Counted from the first letter of the stretch, positions 23,894-34,784 are shown. The stretch is DNA of 64,000 nucleotides from Pomphorhynchus laevis (GCA_012934845.2 WNNJ02003048.1:1-64000); one strand, 5' to 3'. The notes: generated from the sequence alone by a model not told the origin. Translations and numbers: made by a program.

Positions 23894-25439
23894 ACATCCT
23901 GCGTGGTCAAGATGTTCAGCATTCAAGGACTATGTGAGAAGACATACAGTAAAGAATAATGTCTACTCTCCCCCATAAAGGTAAATTCAGTGTGTAACTT
24001 ATATGGACCTAATATGGACGAAATGTTCAACTTATTTAAAACACTTCAAGAGAAACAACTGGATCGATTGAATTACTGATTGCCAGTTTGGCAAATACAC
24101 CCTCTAAGCCTTGCATAATTTATCTTTCTGTTGATAAATCTTCAAAGAAGAGAGCAAAATCAAATTCTTCAAGTGTGAATTAAAAGAGGAGATTTACATC
24201 CTCTTCCAAGAAAGCAATCCTGCCTTCTTCAAGACAGTGCCTCCTATTACAATTGCCAAGCAGAATGTAAACCTGTGAAGATTGGCAGATGGAGTCACGA
24301 CGGGAAATGAAGATAACGCCCGTAAGCAAGTGTCTCTAACTTGTCTAGCTAGGTGTGGTAAGAACAACCTTCTCACCTCTGGTTCGGACTAGAAGGCATC
24401 CCACTCCAGCTAACTTAACACAATGCAAAGTATTCAAGAGCCTTTTTCACTGAATATCCTTCGGTGGACTTCGTGAGGTGCTTCTGCCATTAGCCTTCTA
24501 TCTGGTAGAGATGCATATGTTATAGTCCTTCAGGAGACTCGGCCTATCCGGCTCCCCCAGGACATTACATGATTTATCCATAAGCACATCTACACTCACT
24601 GTACTTCGTAAATAACCCCACCTCACTCCTCTTTATCTCAATGTCTTTTAACCCTAGTAAAGAGATCTTTAAGATCATACATCTTACCTAACTATTCTTG
24701 TCCATCCCTGTCTTGTATAGCTTTATCACTCTGTAAAAACGGTAAACGCATCAGAATAGCCAATATCTATATCCGGCCAGGAGAAATTCACAAGAACCAT
24801 GACCTCCTGGATATAATATTGGGGTAGCGGTTATGATATGTTACTTAGTGACTTTAACGACAGAACTGATCGTTGGATTAATCCAGCACTCCGCAGAGCC
24901 GGGAACGACTATCTTATTCACAAACCTCCGTCCCCCACCTTTCATTGATCAACAACAAATTCTCTCCTCGACATATTACTGCTACATAAGATGTGGATGT
25001 TAAAACCTATCTGCACGGAGCAGTCGCGCCAACATCAGACCACCTCTTATGATCATATTCGCTGGCGGATAGAGGAAGATACGTTGCTTAGAAGGAGGTT
25101 TCACTACATCCCATCAGAGTGGCCTTCTTTCAGGCAGCTATCAAAATCTTCCCTAGAATTGGTAATGAGAGTTTGACCGAATTTAATTCCTACCTTTCAT
25201 CGCAAGCTATCGGTTTGCTTTCGACTACCTATAAAGGTCGAATATACAATAACACTCCAACAAAACCCAAGGTCCTCGCTAAAATGCTACATCTTCCCAA
25301 TCTCTCTGTTTCCACCAGACATGCCCCCTCGAATGAATACTGGAGCTCTAGATATAGGTTCCAGCTGAGCAGGGATAGGGCAAGCATTGCTCACTTGAAC
25401 ACTTCTCAGGCTTCCTTCTGGAAGATATTCAAGAAGGAA

Positions 25440-26895
25440 AAGTGTGTCTGCTGAAAGGATAGATGCTTGATTTGGATTGGTAGCATAGGGCTTAACAAAG
25501 TTTTAGAGAAGTCACTATCCTTACATAATTATGGAGCCACTCAATCTCCTCTACCAATCCCGCCTTGGTGTGACTTCATGAGTAGGGCTCTATCTGTCAC
25601 AGATATCCTAAACTCTTGAGGGCCACTTCCGGGCATCTCCAGACCCTACGCGTTACTCTCTAATTGGGTCTGTCAGCTTTTGATCGACAGTCAGAGAAAG
25701 GAGGTCGGTATTACACTGCTATTAGCCTACCCATCCGATATTGCTGGCATAAATATTAGCTGAAGTATGTTTTTACCCAAAAAGAAATTGATTTTATGCT
25801 CTAAAGATCTGCGAACCATTTTGATTCAAAACTTCCTCATTTCCATTTACGAAAAAGCGCTTGCGCGTAAAATTCGCGACCATCTAAGCAGGCGAAATTT
25901 AATCCCACCAGGTTTTCGTGGGTTCGTAAAAGATCGCTCGGTCCATTATGCAAAAGGGTGAAGTCCATCAGATTTGTCAAGATAACAGTCATCAGCTTGC
26001 TGTGGCTGTCTATCTTGATTTTTCTGCTGCATTTGACCGCATTTCAATTCATGTCGTTATCTCTTGTCTCAGGTCCCTCGGGTTGCTTATGAAAATTGTT
26101 AACAAGGTGAAAATATTATTGTATACCAAGCGATTCTTATATGAAGACGACCCTGATACACGTCAGTTCCACCCTATTACGGGTTTGCCTTAAGGATTCC
26201 CACTTTGTACAATCGTGTATCTTGCTGCCTCCATTAGACTCTACAAAAAATTTAAACGCGATCAACATCTCGTCGTTCACGCTGATGATACCACGGCAAT
26301 GTTCTCTGGATCAGGTGCAAAGATTTAGCCTCTGACATCAACCGTCGCTTTTTAAGATTAAAATATCAGCTATCCATATCTAATCTTGTTCTAAATTCTT
26401 CTAAATCGCAGGTGGTCGTCTTTGTTGGCGCCCCTGCCACCAAAAAGAAGCTTAAGAAATTAGACTCTCTGCACTCTCCTCCATTGTGCAGTCTCAACCA
26501 CTCTCCACCTTCACAAGTTGAGTAAAATACCTGGGGTTCACCATTACGGTAAACTGGTCAGCGAAAGCTGACCAGGGTAGACAAACGTATCCTGAAGAAA
26601 ACCTTATTCTTTCAGGTGAGCCCTGAAACGGTTTCATCATATGTCATTGAATGGGAAAACCTAAGTGAGTCACTGGGGTACTTGGAATATCTCGGGATTA
26701 GTCTTCTTTTCAACAGAACGTCCCCCACAACGAAGACTAAGGTTTCTCAAGCTCCTCATTTCACGATTACCGAGCATAGTCCGCCTCGATTGGATTATTC
26801 GGGGAGTGAGATACTTCGGGTGGTTTAGTCGAAGAGTTGCGTGTTGGATTGGTTGGAAGGCTCAGATTCATGTGGACCTGAGGCTGTGACAAAAT
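25440..26895 (+). pseudogene. LINE reverse transcriptase relic
   Basis: SIYEKALARKIRDHLSRRNL and GFRGFVKDRSVHYA (RT motif 0/1), AVAVYLDFSAAFDRIS (motif A with catalytic D), a TGLP.G motif B remnant, then HADDTTAMFSGSG (the YADD box as HADD). The pieces lie in several frames with stops. The downstream RYFGWFSRRV part may be the thumb. Dead copy. Confidence 0.7.
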
Positions 26896-27059
26896 GAAGA
26901 CTCCATTCACGACCGGACTGACTTTGTTTTCTGTTTTCTTTTTCGGTATGTTTTTCTTTTTAAAGCTTTTTAGTAAGTATATAGTTGTTAACAAAATCCT
27001 TATTATTATAATAAAATGTAACGATATTGGCTTTCGTTAAAATCATTTAATTAATTTAA

Positions 27060-27402
27060 TAATACATATTTTAAACAGGGGCATTATAAAAATATTATCA
27101 AACAGAAAATCCGAAAATATATAAATCAACAAAATATTATAAAATTAAATTATAACTCATTCATACAATATAATATAAAATATAATACATCAAATAATGA
27201 AATTTTAAGAATTGCAACAATATGTAATGATATTGGCTTTCTTCAAAATCATTTAAATAATTTAATAGATGCATATTTTAAACTAGGTTACTATAAAAAT
27301 CAAATCAATCTGAAAATAGTAAAATATATAAATCAACACAATAATATAAAGAATAAATTTAAACTCTTAAGTGGCAAATTTTTATGGATGGATAATAAAT
27401 AA
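27060..27402 (+). pseudogene. PLE RT thumb plus 3' end, unit 1
   Basis: Reads NEILRIATICNDIGFLQNHL, AYFKLGYYKN, IVKYINQHNNIKNKF and ends KLLSGKFLWMDNK then TAA. This is an RT thumb with the usual R...IC.D..F......L...Y...GY pattern. The stop comes right after, with no carboxy-terminal GIY-YIG, so this PLE family lacks a downstream endonuclease. Directly followed by the structured 3' module. Confidence 0.65.
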
Positions 27403-27439
27403 TATACTTTGTATTAGAATAAGATACTAGATAGTTTTA

Positions 27440-27560
27440 TCAAAGGAAATACATCATTAGCATGTATTTGGCCCCGCTGCTATGTTGGGTAGGGGAGTTA
27501 GGGGCCGAAAGCTGATAGCAAAGCAGTTCCTCCTGATGACCTCTAATCCGTATTCTGATC
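27440..27560 (+). ncRNA. PLE 3' structured RNA-like module, sense copy D
   Basis: Hairpin AAATACAT/ATGTATTT (27447-27469), GGCCCC (27470-27475) pairing with GGGGCC (27501-27506), and CTGCTATG (27477-27484) facing CAAAGCAG (27519-27526). GAAA lies at 27507-27510 and the tail is TTCCTCCTGATGACCTC. Pairings 2 and 3 interleave, giving a pseudoknot. Function unknown. Confidence 0.5.
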
Positions 27561-27768
27561 CATAGTTTGTTATCTATTAGTCAATTCATAAAAACTGATT
27601 TTTATTTTTAATTTCAGTTTATAATTCATCTTGATATAAATTATATAAAATCTTATAACAATTATTAATTTTATTATTTAATTATTAAATTTTGATTTAG
27701 CATTATTAGTTAGACTAATATGATACTCACTTAGCTGAGTATACGTATGCTGACTCAGCTATGTTTCA

Positions 27769-27948
27769 GTCTACTATGTCTACTATGTCTTGTGCGGTTA
27801 TTTCATAGAAGGCATCTTTAATGTAATGTTTAAGTTGTGCTTCTGAGCGGCACCTATTTATGTTTACCAAACTTTACCATTTACTAAATAAGTTTTCAAT
27901 TGAATTAAGAAAAGGACAGTATGGTGGGTGGTAGTTGGCAATAAATCC
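27769..27948 (-). pseudogene. Tc1/IS630-type DDE transposase scrap
   Basis: The minus strand reads YHPPYCPFLNSIENLFSKW, a stop, then a RCRSEAQLKHYIKDAF.EIT tail. The PPYCPFLN.IEN.FSKWK string is the carboxy end of the DDE catalytic core (the last acidic residue is the E of IEN) in Tc1/IS630-like transposases. Only about 60 codons remain, wedged between two PLE thumb units. Confidence 0.75.
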
Positions 27949-27999
27949 AGAGAAATCTAAAGAATATATTAGAATATATTTATTAGAATATATCGTAAA

Positions 28000-28288
28000 G
28001 ATGACATATTTAAATTTACAAGAAACATTTTTGCATGAACATTCATGCATACCATATAATATAAAATATAATACATTAAATAATGAAATTTTAAGAATTG
28101 CAACAATATGTAATGATAATGGCTTTCTTCAAAATCATTTAAATAATTTAATAGATACATATTTTAAACTAGGTTACTATAAAAATAACATCAAGCAGAA
28201 AATAGTAAAATATATAAATCAACACAATAATATAAAGAATAAATTTAAACTCTTAAGTGGCAAATTTTTATGGATGGATAATAAATAA
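28000..28288 (+). pseudogene. PLE RT thumb, unit 2
   Basis: Same thumb block as unit 1 with a longer lead (NLQETFLHEHSCIPYNIKYN). It ends in the same KLLSGKFLWMDNK stop and is followed by structured module E. The open frame 27935-28288 begins within the transposase scrap, so its first 25 residues are not PLE. Confidence 0.65.
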
Positions 28289-28329
28289 TATACTTTGTAT
28301 TAGAATAAGATACTAGCTAGTTATTTCAG

Positions 28330-28450
28330 AAGAAATACATCATTAGCATGTATTTGGCCCTGCTGCTATGTTGGATAGAGGAGTTAGGGGCCGAAACCTG
28401 ATAGCATAGCAGTTCCTCCTGATGACCTCTAATTCTTATTCTGATACAAC
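28330..28450 (+). ncRNA. PLE 3' structured RNA-like module, sense copy E
   Basis: The best-preserved copy. Hairpin 28333-28355 (AAATACAT/ATGTATTT, loop CATTAGC), GGCCC 28356-28360 with GGGCC 28388-28392, and CTGCTATG 28363-28370 with CATAGCAG 28405-28412 (8 perfect bp). GAAA is at 28393-28396 and the tail CCTCCTGATGACC follows. TTAGGGG can alternatively pair with the downstream CCTCTAA. Confidence 0.55.
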
Positions 28451-28647
28451 GTCTGTTATTTATTAGCCAATTCATAAAAATGACGTTTATTTTAAATTTC
28501 ATTTTTTTAACTTGAATTAAATTATAGAAAATCTAAAAACAATTATTAATTTTATTATTTAATTATTAAAATTTGATTTAGCATTATTATGTTTTGTTTG
28601 TTTTATAATTATATTAAATACGTAGACTCAGTTAGTTGATTTAATTA

Positions 28648-29022
28648 ATGATATCTAAAAAATTATTAGAAATTTCAAGAAACATATTTTTGCATGAGCA
28701 TTCATGCATACCATATAATATAAAATATAATACATTAAATAATGAAATTTTAAGAATTGCAACAATATGTAATGATATTGGCTTTCTTCAAAATCATTTA
28801 AATAATTTAATAGAAACATATTTTAAACTAGGTTACTATAAAAATAACATCAAGCAGAAAATAGTAAAATATATAAATCAACACAATAATATAAAGAATA
28901 AATTTAAACTCTTAAGTGGCAAATTTTTATGGATGAAAATAAGATACTATATAATTAAATTTCATCAGAGAAAATATGTTATTAACATGTATTTGTCTCG
29001 TTGCTATAACTTTTATGAATAA
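28648..29022 (+). pseudogene. PLE RT thumb, unit 3
   Basis: Third thumb copy, almost identical over NIFLHEHSCIPYNIKYN through LLSGKFLWM, then diverging (KIRYYIIKFHQRKY). The near-identity of units 1-3 and their head-to-tail order with the 3' module in between suggest tandem insertion or template jumping typical of PLEs. Confidence 0.65.
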
Positions 29023-29173
29023 TTTTATATGAATCTATTTAAATTTTTGTTTAGTTATTTTTTATAACTCAACAAATAACGTTTTGTTATTTGTTATTGT
29101 TATAGTTAGTAATTAATAAAAACAATATGTGATCGTGGTATTTAAACATATCTGAATTGCGTTGAGTTAACCG

Positions 29174-29208
29174 AATATGACCGGTCGACATCCTCGACCG
29201 GTCATATT
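29174..29208. repeat. Perfect 15-bp GC-rich hairpin
   Basis: AATATGACCGGTCGA, a 5-nt CATCC loop, then the exact complement. Strikingly GC-rich for this region, and next to the inverted-repeat complex that starts at 29.3 kb. Confidence 0.75.
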
Positions 29209-29299
29209 AATTATATTAATATGGCAATATTAATTATATTGATAATAAATAATATACTTTATATTAGAATATAATACTAGATAATTAAATTTTATCAGA

Positions 29300-31170
29300 G
29301 GAAATACATCACTGAATGTATATGACCCAGCTGTTATGCTTGGTCAAGGAATAGTGGGCAAAAAATGAAAAATGAAATTGACACACATTGAAATGTGTCT
29401 ATCAGTTGTCTATCCAAAAAAGAAGGTTATCGAAAGAAACTGTAATGTTATCAGGTTTATCCCCTATTCCATGACCCAACATATCAGCAGGGCCAAATGC
29501 GCTTTAATTACGTATTTAATCCATCGCATCTTGATAGACACTATCTAAAACTGTGTGGGCGTAAATTTTCATATTTTATACTGATTTGCATATAAATAAT
29601 AAATTAGCTTTTAATGTGGGTGCTCGAGCAATGATAAGCTCTAGAAACGAGTTTATCGAGCTAGCCACCCGAAACGATACCTCGAGCATCTTTTTATCGT
29701 GTTTTAGTTATGATCATCAAGATATACGTTTCTTTTTTGTACAGATATTTTTTATTAATGAGATCGTATATAGCAATTATTCATACAAAATCATAACAAA
29801 CTTTATACTAATTAAATAAAATTAAGAATAATTAACTTTGCCTTTCCAAAAAGCAAAGCCAAAGGCTAAAAAGCCTTATGTAAAGGCGAAGTGTTAAAAT
29901 AAATTGTCATTGTCTGTGGCTTCGTAACAATCAATTGTTAGTTGACTTGTAAGCTTGAGGCGGCTACGTATTTGTCACGTTAAGTAAATATATATTATCA
30001 CAGTATATTTCATGTAAAAATATATAAGATTCATTACACTTCGTTATTGAATGCATAGTATTTAACATTATTTGGATGTATGAATGTTCATGAACAATAA
30101 ATAGATATTCTGACATATCGGTGGTCATAAATATCTGTACAAAAAAGACGCATATCATTATGATAATATCTAAAACGCGATAAAAAGATGCTCGAGGTAT
30201 CGTTTCGGGTGGCTAGCTCGATAAACTCGTTTCTAGATATTTGACAAGTAACCTGATGCATTGCTCGAGCACCCACATTAAAAGCTTATTTATTATTTAT
30301 ATGCAAATCAGTAAAAAATGTAAAAATTTACGCCCACACATTTTTAGATGGTGTCTTTTAAGATGCGATTGATTAAATACATCATTGGGCGTATCTCGCA
30401 CGGCTGATATGTTTGGTCATACAACAGGAGTTAAACCTGATAACATAGCATTTCTTTCCTTTACCTTCCTTTTTGTTATAGACAACTGATAGGCACATTT
30501 TTTAAGTTCCCAAAATAGTTTTTTAATTTACAATTAATTTTATTTAAGTTTTTAATTAAATTAACAATTAAAAATTATTTAATTAGACATTAGACAGAAC
30601 TTAATTTGTAGAAATTTATAGTTATCTTAAGAGATCGTATATAGCAATAGTTTATACAACAGCAGACAAAACTTTATTCTAACTAAATAAAATTACGAAT
30701 AAATAACTTTGCATGTCAAAAACTAAGCAAAAGGCTAACAAGCCTTATGTAAATGTGAAGTGTTTAAATAAATTGTCATTGTCTGTGGCTTCGTAACAAT
30801 CAACAAAACACTATAAATACAATATTATAAAATATTATGGCGATTCTTAACATTTCATTTTTAAATGTTTAATATTTAATGTATAAATACGGATAAAATT
30901 AAACGTTATGGAAATAAACTGCTATGTTATCAAGTTTCGTTCCTATTCCATGACCCAACATATTAGAGCGGCGAAATACGCGATAATGATGTATTAAATC
31001 CATCGCATCTTGATATACACAATATCTAAGCATGTGTGGGCGTAAATTTTCATATTTTTTACTGATTTGCATATCAATAATAAATTAGCTTTTACTGTGG
31101 GTGCTCGAGCAATGCATCAGGTTACTTGTCAAATATCTAGAAACGAGTTTATCGAGCTAAAATATATAAA
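29300..31170. repeat. Inverted-repeat complex with module copies
   Basis: A block at 29520-29935 (containing GTGGGTGCTCGAGCAATG and CCCGAAACGATACCTCGAGC) recurs inverted at about 30130-30380 and in part directly at 30640-30800 and 31000-31160. Degenerate PLE 3' modules flank it at 29305-29365 (+), 29445-29520 (-), 30380-30460 (+) and 30900-30990 (-). Small frames inside (29586-29819, 30088-30276) are the same repeat read in either direction and match no protein I know. Confidence 0.65.
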
Positions 31171-32160
31171 TCAGTATAATTGTTAATCAGTATAATAATA
31201 TAAAATTGACTTTTATTTTAATTTTAAATTTTAAATTTTAACTTGATATAAAATATTATATAAAATTATTAATTATAATTATTAATTATTTAATATAATT
31301 ATTTCTCAAATAAAATCATTTTCTAAAATCATTATTTAAAATGATTTAATCATTATTGATTAAATATTAATATTAATCATCATTAATAATGATTTAATCA
31401 TTATCATTATTTTAAATCATTTTTTTATAAAAAATGATTTAAATAATTATATGATTTGTTTAACAATCATTTATAATAAGATTTATTAACACAAAAAATG
31501 TCAACTAACTAAGTTAAATAATCATTTTAATTGCTTACATAAACATATATTACAACATAAAGAACATTGGATGTCTTAATTTACATAATAAATTAAAACT
31601 TCGAAATGCACATGTCTAGGATATAATATGATATCCTAGACATTTGAACCACGTAATTGAACCCTACTCCGAAGAAGGTAATGAACATAATGGGGTAATG
31701 AAAATAGATTACATTTTACATTATGCATTTTACATTTCACTTTATAACAAATGTATTTTAGACTAATTCGTAATGAATCGTGAGCCAACACGTTTGCTTT
31801 TGAGAAACGAAAACAAAAATTGTATTAACAAATTTATAAGAATTTAAAAAGCTAAATTTCTCGATATGTTTAAATTAAATGAATTTGCTATAATTTGTAA
31901 TTAGTGATTTGAGTTATAGTTATAGATCAGGATGGATATATTTCTATAAAATTATTAAAACACTTCATATGCACAAAATTTATAATCTTTACACATGTCG
32001 ACAAAAACATTTATTTGTGATTTGTAAATATAATCTAGTTTGCACAAAAGTTATTAATAAAAGATTCACACAGTGATCATAAAAATAAATAGAACATATT
32101 TTTGTCTAATAAATATGGATTAGTGACAAGGGAGGAATAAGGTTGAATGTATAACATCAA
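31170..32160. other. AT-rich spacer with a 13-bp hairpin
   Basis: No gene seen. At 31612-31643, ATGTCTAGGATAT pairs perfectly with ATATCCTAGACAT around a 6-nt loop. The remainder is AT-rich 3' flank of the minus-strand phytochelatin synthase. Confidence 0.5.
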
Positions 32161-32167
32161 TTCGACG

Positions 32168-32824
32168 CTATTCTGCATAAAAAGCTAAGAACCCTCTTTT
32201 CTTCTTTGAATGACTGTCTAGTGTGTTCATTGCATTGAATAATGTGCTGGATGAAACCCAAATTGGATCGTATCCAGGTGTAACGTCCATGAATAAAAAC
32301 ATATCTTCCGTATACGAGTACTCACCTATTGGACTTATATGACCCGTTTTCCTTTGCTTAAACAGAAAAGACGTATCAACATTGCAGGCAATTATAGCAT
32401 TGCACTTTTTCAAATGTGATAGCATTAGCTCTCGCATCTCTACGGCATTTGAGAAATCAATTCCAGCAAATGATACGTTCACGTGTAGGCCGAAAATTCT
32501 TTCGCTCACATTTTTCAGTTCATCCAAAGTAATTCCAGTCTTATGTACTCTCTTATTACAAGTCAGATCCAGCATTTCAGGGTAGAAAAGAACATCTTTC
32601 TCTGAGATAGATCGCTCCCAATTGTACTTGTCTGCGAACAGTGTATTTAAAACTATAGATAAAGTACAAAATCCACAAAATGTTGGATGCAATTGCTTTG
32701 TGTAGTATTTTTGAACTCGCTGGCAATTTATTGATGTTTCTAAAATCTTGAATCCCAAGCTGCTATTCAAGGGAATCGAACCGTTCAATGGTTCACCAGT
32801 ATTTATTGCCATAGCATTTTGCAT
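32168..32824 (-). CDS. Phytochelatin synthase-like enzyme, half-length
   Basis: Phytochelatin synthase is a papain-fold gamma-glutamylcysteine dipeptidyl transpeptidase. It joins gamma-Glu-Cys units from glutathione to make metal-binding phytochelatins, or hydrolyses glutathione and its conjugates. The 218-residue frame covers the whole catalytic domain. HPTFCGFCTLSIVLN places the nucleophile at Cys50, GHISPIGEY the histidine at His162, and FMDVTPGYDPIWV the aspartate at Asp180. KKKRGFLAFY matches the domain's end. The frame then stops, without the Cys-rich carboxy domain of most plant and animal enzymes, as in bacterial half-molecule forms. No intron is seen. The upstream ATG at 32824 is the first in frame; a second Met follows at residue 5. 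Confidence 0.88.
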   Translation of the reverse strand: MQNAMAINTGEPLNGSIPLNSSLGFKILETSINCQRVQKYYTKQLHPTFCGFCTLSIVLNTLFADKYNWERSISEKDVLFYPEMLDLTCNKRVHKTGITLDELKNVSERIFGLHVNVSFAGIDFSNAVEMRELMLSHLKKCNAIIACNVDTSFLFKQRKTGHISPIGEYSYTEDMFLFMDVTPGYDPIWVSSSTLFNAMNTLDSHSKKKRGFLAFYAE

Positions 32825-32829
32825 TTCAA

Positions 32830-33975
32830 TTCAACTGATTTTGTTTATTTGAAAGGAAATTTGACTCTATGAGGAAACATTACATAAAATGCAAGTTTGT
32901 CAAGAAGCTGTGGGAAAAATAATATCAAAAAGTGACGACGGAATGTTCTGACACGCCTAAATATTTACTTCCTCTATAACAAGACCAACTGTGCAAAAAC
33001 ATCGAAACATAATAGGCTTCATTATGCAACTAATTTTTCTGATAATAGAAAAGATGAAATAGCAAATGTTTTTACTTGACAATATATTTCCCTTTTAGCT
33101 ATGTTGGGGTAAAATTGATTTCATGTGTGAATTTGATACTAGCAATTAACATTAAGAGAATCAAAGGCAATAGTAATTGTCAAAATAAAGGATAGTTTTA
33201 CTTGTCCTTTTAAAATCTGCCGAATGTTGTTATTGTAGTTAACATTTAAATTTGAGAGAACAGTCCGGATAAAATAACCTTAAAAGTTTAAATGAATTTA
33301 AACAAGCTTTATAAGTTTGTTCAGAACTGTAAAAAATTAATAATGCTTATATGACAAGAATTCAACCTTAAAATAAATGAATTAATTTGAATTAATTGAA
33401 GCTTTAATATTTTGATAAATCATAATTATTTAAAAAGTATTAACAACCAAATTAAAACATAAATTAACACATATATTTTATTAAATAGGTAAACAAATTT
33501 ATTCAGATAAATTAAATCTTAATAAAACCTTAAGATAGTTTAATTCTTAATAAATAGTTTAATTCTTAATAATTGATAAAGATGCATACCTAAATATCTA
33601 ATACAAAAATATTAAAATTACACAAATTAGATTATTTATCAACTTATAAAAGTCATACAATGTTTGAAAAGGAAATATTTTAATATATTTTAATATAATT
33701 TTGTTATTTTATATAATATTAATAAAAATCAATATGATGTAATTAATATATTCATTTATATAAAAACATACGTAATAATATATTTTGATAAATTTTACAT
33801 GATATTAATAATAATTAATATTATGTAATTTATATTATATAATAATTACAGTATTGTATGCATATAAAATCCCATTTTAGAATAGCTTAAAATAAGGAGA
33901 GTATTCATTTTATTTCGCGCCATTTAATATATAGATGTCTGTTGGGATCACAACCCTAGAATACAACGTATATCA
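32830..33975. promoter_or_regulatory. Divergent intergenic region between PCS and BTB genes
   Basis: About 1.15 kb separates the two genes, which are transcribed away from each other, so it may hold both promoters. It is AT-rich with no clear core element. I see no frame or repeat of note beyond short AT palindromes. Confidence 0.35.
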
Positions 33976-33980
33976 CTAAG

Positions 33981-34781
33981 ATGATTGAAGAACAACCTGT
34001 CGGATATTGGAAAAAGTTTAATGACGATTTATGTAAAGAATTTCCTCTTCAACTATGCCAATTTCCAGATTACCAATCAGACAATTACAGCAGTATTGGT
34101 TCGAGAGAATCAACACTTACGAGTATGTGCACATCTGACGTTTCCTCATTTTCAGATTCCACTGAAAATACGCAAGGCGAAATTGAAATAGTGTGTGAAA
34201 ATTCGAATGAATGCCTATTTCTAAGTAAACATCTATTGCAAGTTATATCCGGTACAAACGGCTGGCCTAATACCGTTACATTTAATAGTCTAAGCAAGTC
34301 CCAAGTTGCAAATTTCCTTGAATTTGTCTACCCGAATTCCAATGGGACTCTGTGCTTAAAGAATATAGGGATTGTCTTACACCTTTCATGTTTCTTTCAA
34401 ATAAAGATCCTCATTAATTTTTGCTTAAAGTTTATCGAACGATATATTCACTCAGTGGTATGGATTGGCAAGAAGAAAAGGTTCAGGACAGCTGGAGTTC
34501 TTGTTCAATTCGATAACAGAGTTCGGCTACCGTTGTTTAAATCCGCTGTTGAGCAAGCGGTGTTTTGGCTAAATACAATCTACGCGGTGCCATCTGTAAG
34601 GCATCACAAGGTTGTTGACGACCTAATAGATATTTTAGCACTTTGTCCATTGAACTATATTGAAACATTTGCAGACTATAAAGAGCTACAATTGCAATTA
34701 AAAGCAAATATAATGGAAGGCCGAGTACAAATACTAGAAAGTATAGAGGAACAATTAACATCATCGTCTTTAATAATGTGA
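33981..34781 (+). CDS. BTB/POZ-domain protein, single exon, family unknown
   Basis: 266 residues. Residues about 66-155 read as a BTB fold: IEIVCENSNECLFLSKHLLQ (with the K/SKHLL of the BTB core), FLEFVYPNSNGTL, then LHLSCFFQIKILINFCLKFI, the usual last helices. BTB domains dimerise and often link substrates to Cullin-3 ligases. The first 60 residues are Ser/Thr-rich and probably disordered. The carboxy 100 residues look helical (BACK-like position) but I cannot name a domain; no Kelch, MATH or zinc finger is visible. There is no intron. The start ATG at 33981 is the first in frame. AATAAA at about 34893 could end the transcript. Not recognised as a named orthologue. Confidence 0.7.
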   Translation: MIEEQPVGYWKKFNDDLCKEFPLQLCQFPDYQSDNYSSIGSRESTLTSMCTSDVSSFSDSTENTQGEIEIVCENSNECLFLSKHLLQVISGTNGWPNTVTFNSLSKSQVANFLEFVYPNSNGTLCLKNIGIVLHLSCFFQIKILINFCLKFIERYIHSVVWIGKKKRFRTAGVLVQFDNRVRLPLFKSAVEQAVFWLNTIYAVPSVRHHKVVDDLIDILALCPLNYIETFADYKELQLQLKANIMEGRVQILESIEEQLTSSSLIM

Positions 34782-34784
34782 GTG

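Larger units (their letters stand above)
23180..26895 (+). mobile_element. Third LINE family, heavily decayed
   Basis: Relics in order: a gag-like ORF1 with zinc knuckles (about 23210-23893), an endonuclease-like stretch with LLSDFNDRTDRWI (about 24700-25000), an RT (about 25440-26340) and a 3' region to about 26890. Stops and shifts are frequent. It is clearly less AT-rich than its flanks. The layout fits an I/Jockey-type LINE with a CCHC gag. Confidence 0.65.

Noticed and set aside
28393-28440. Canonical hammerhead built from GAAA and the downstream CTGATGA of the PLE module
   Set aside because: In a type II order, stem II (TTAGGGG/CCTCTAA) is separated from GAAA by CC and stem I would have only three bases. 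In types I and III no GAAA follows CTGATGA. Kept as an unknown structured module.
28420-28450. C/D box snoRNA from TGATGA and CTGA
   Set aside because: The boxes are only about 20 nt apart with no terminal stem or guide space.
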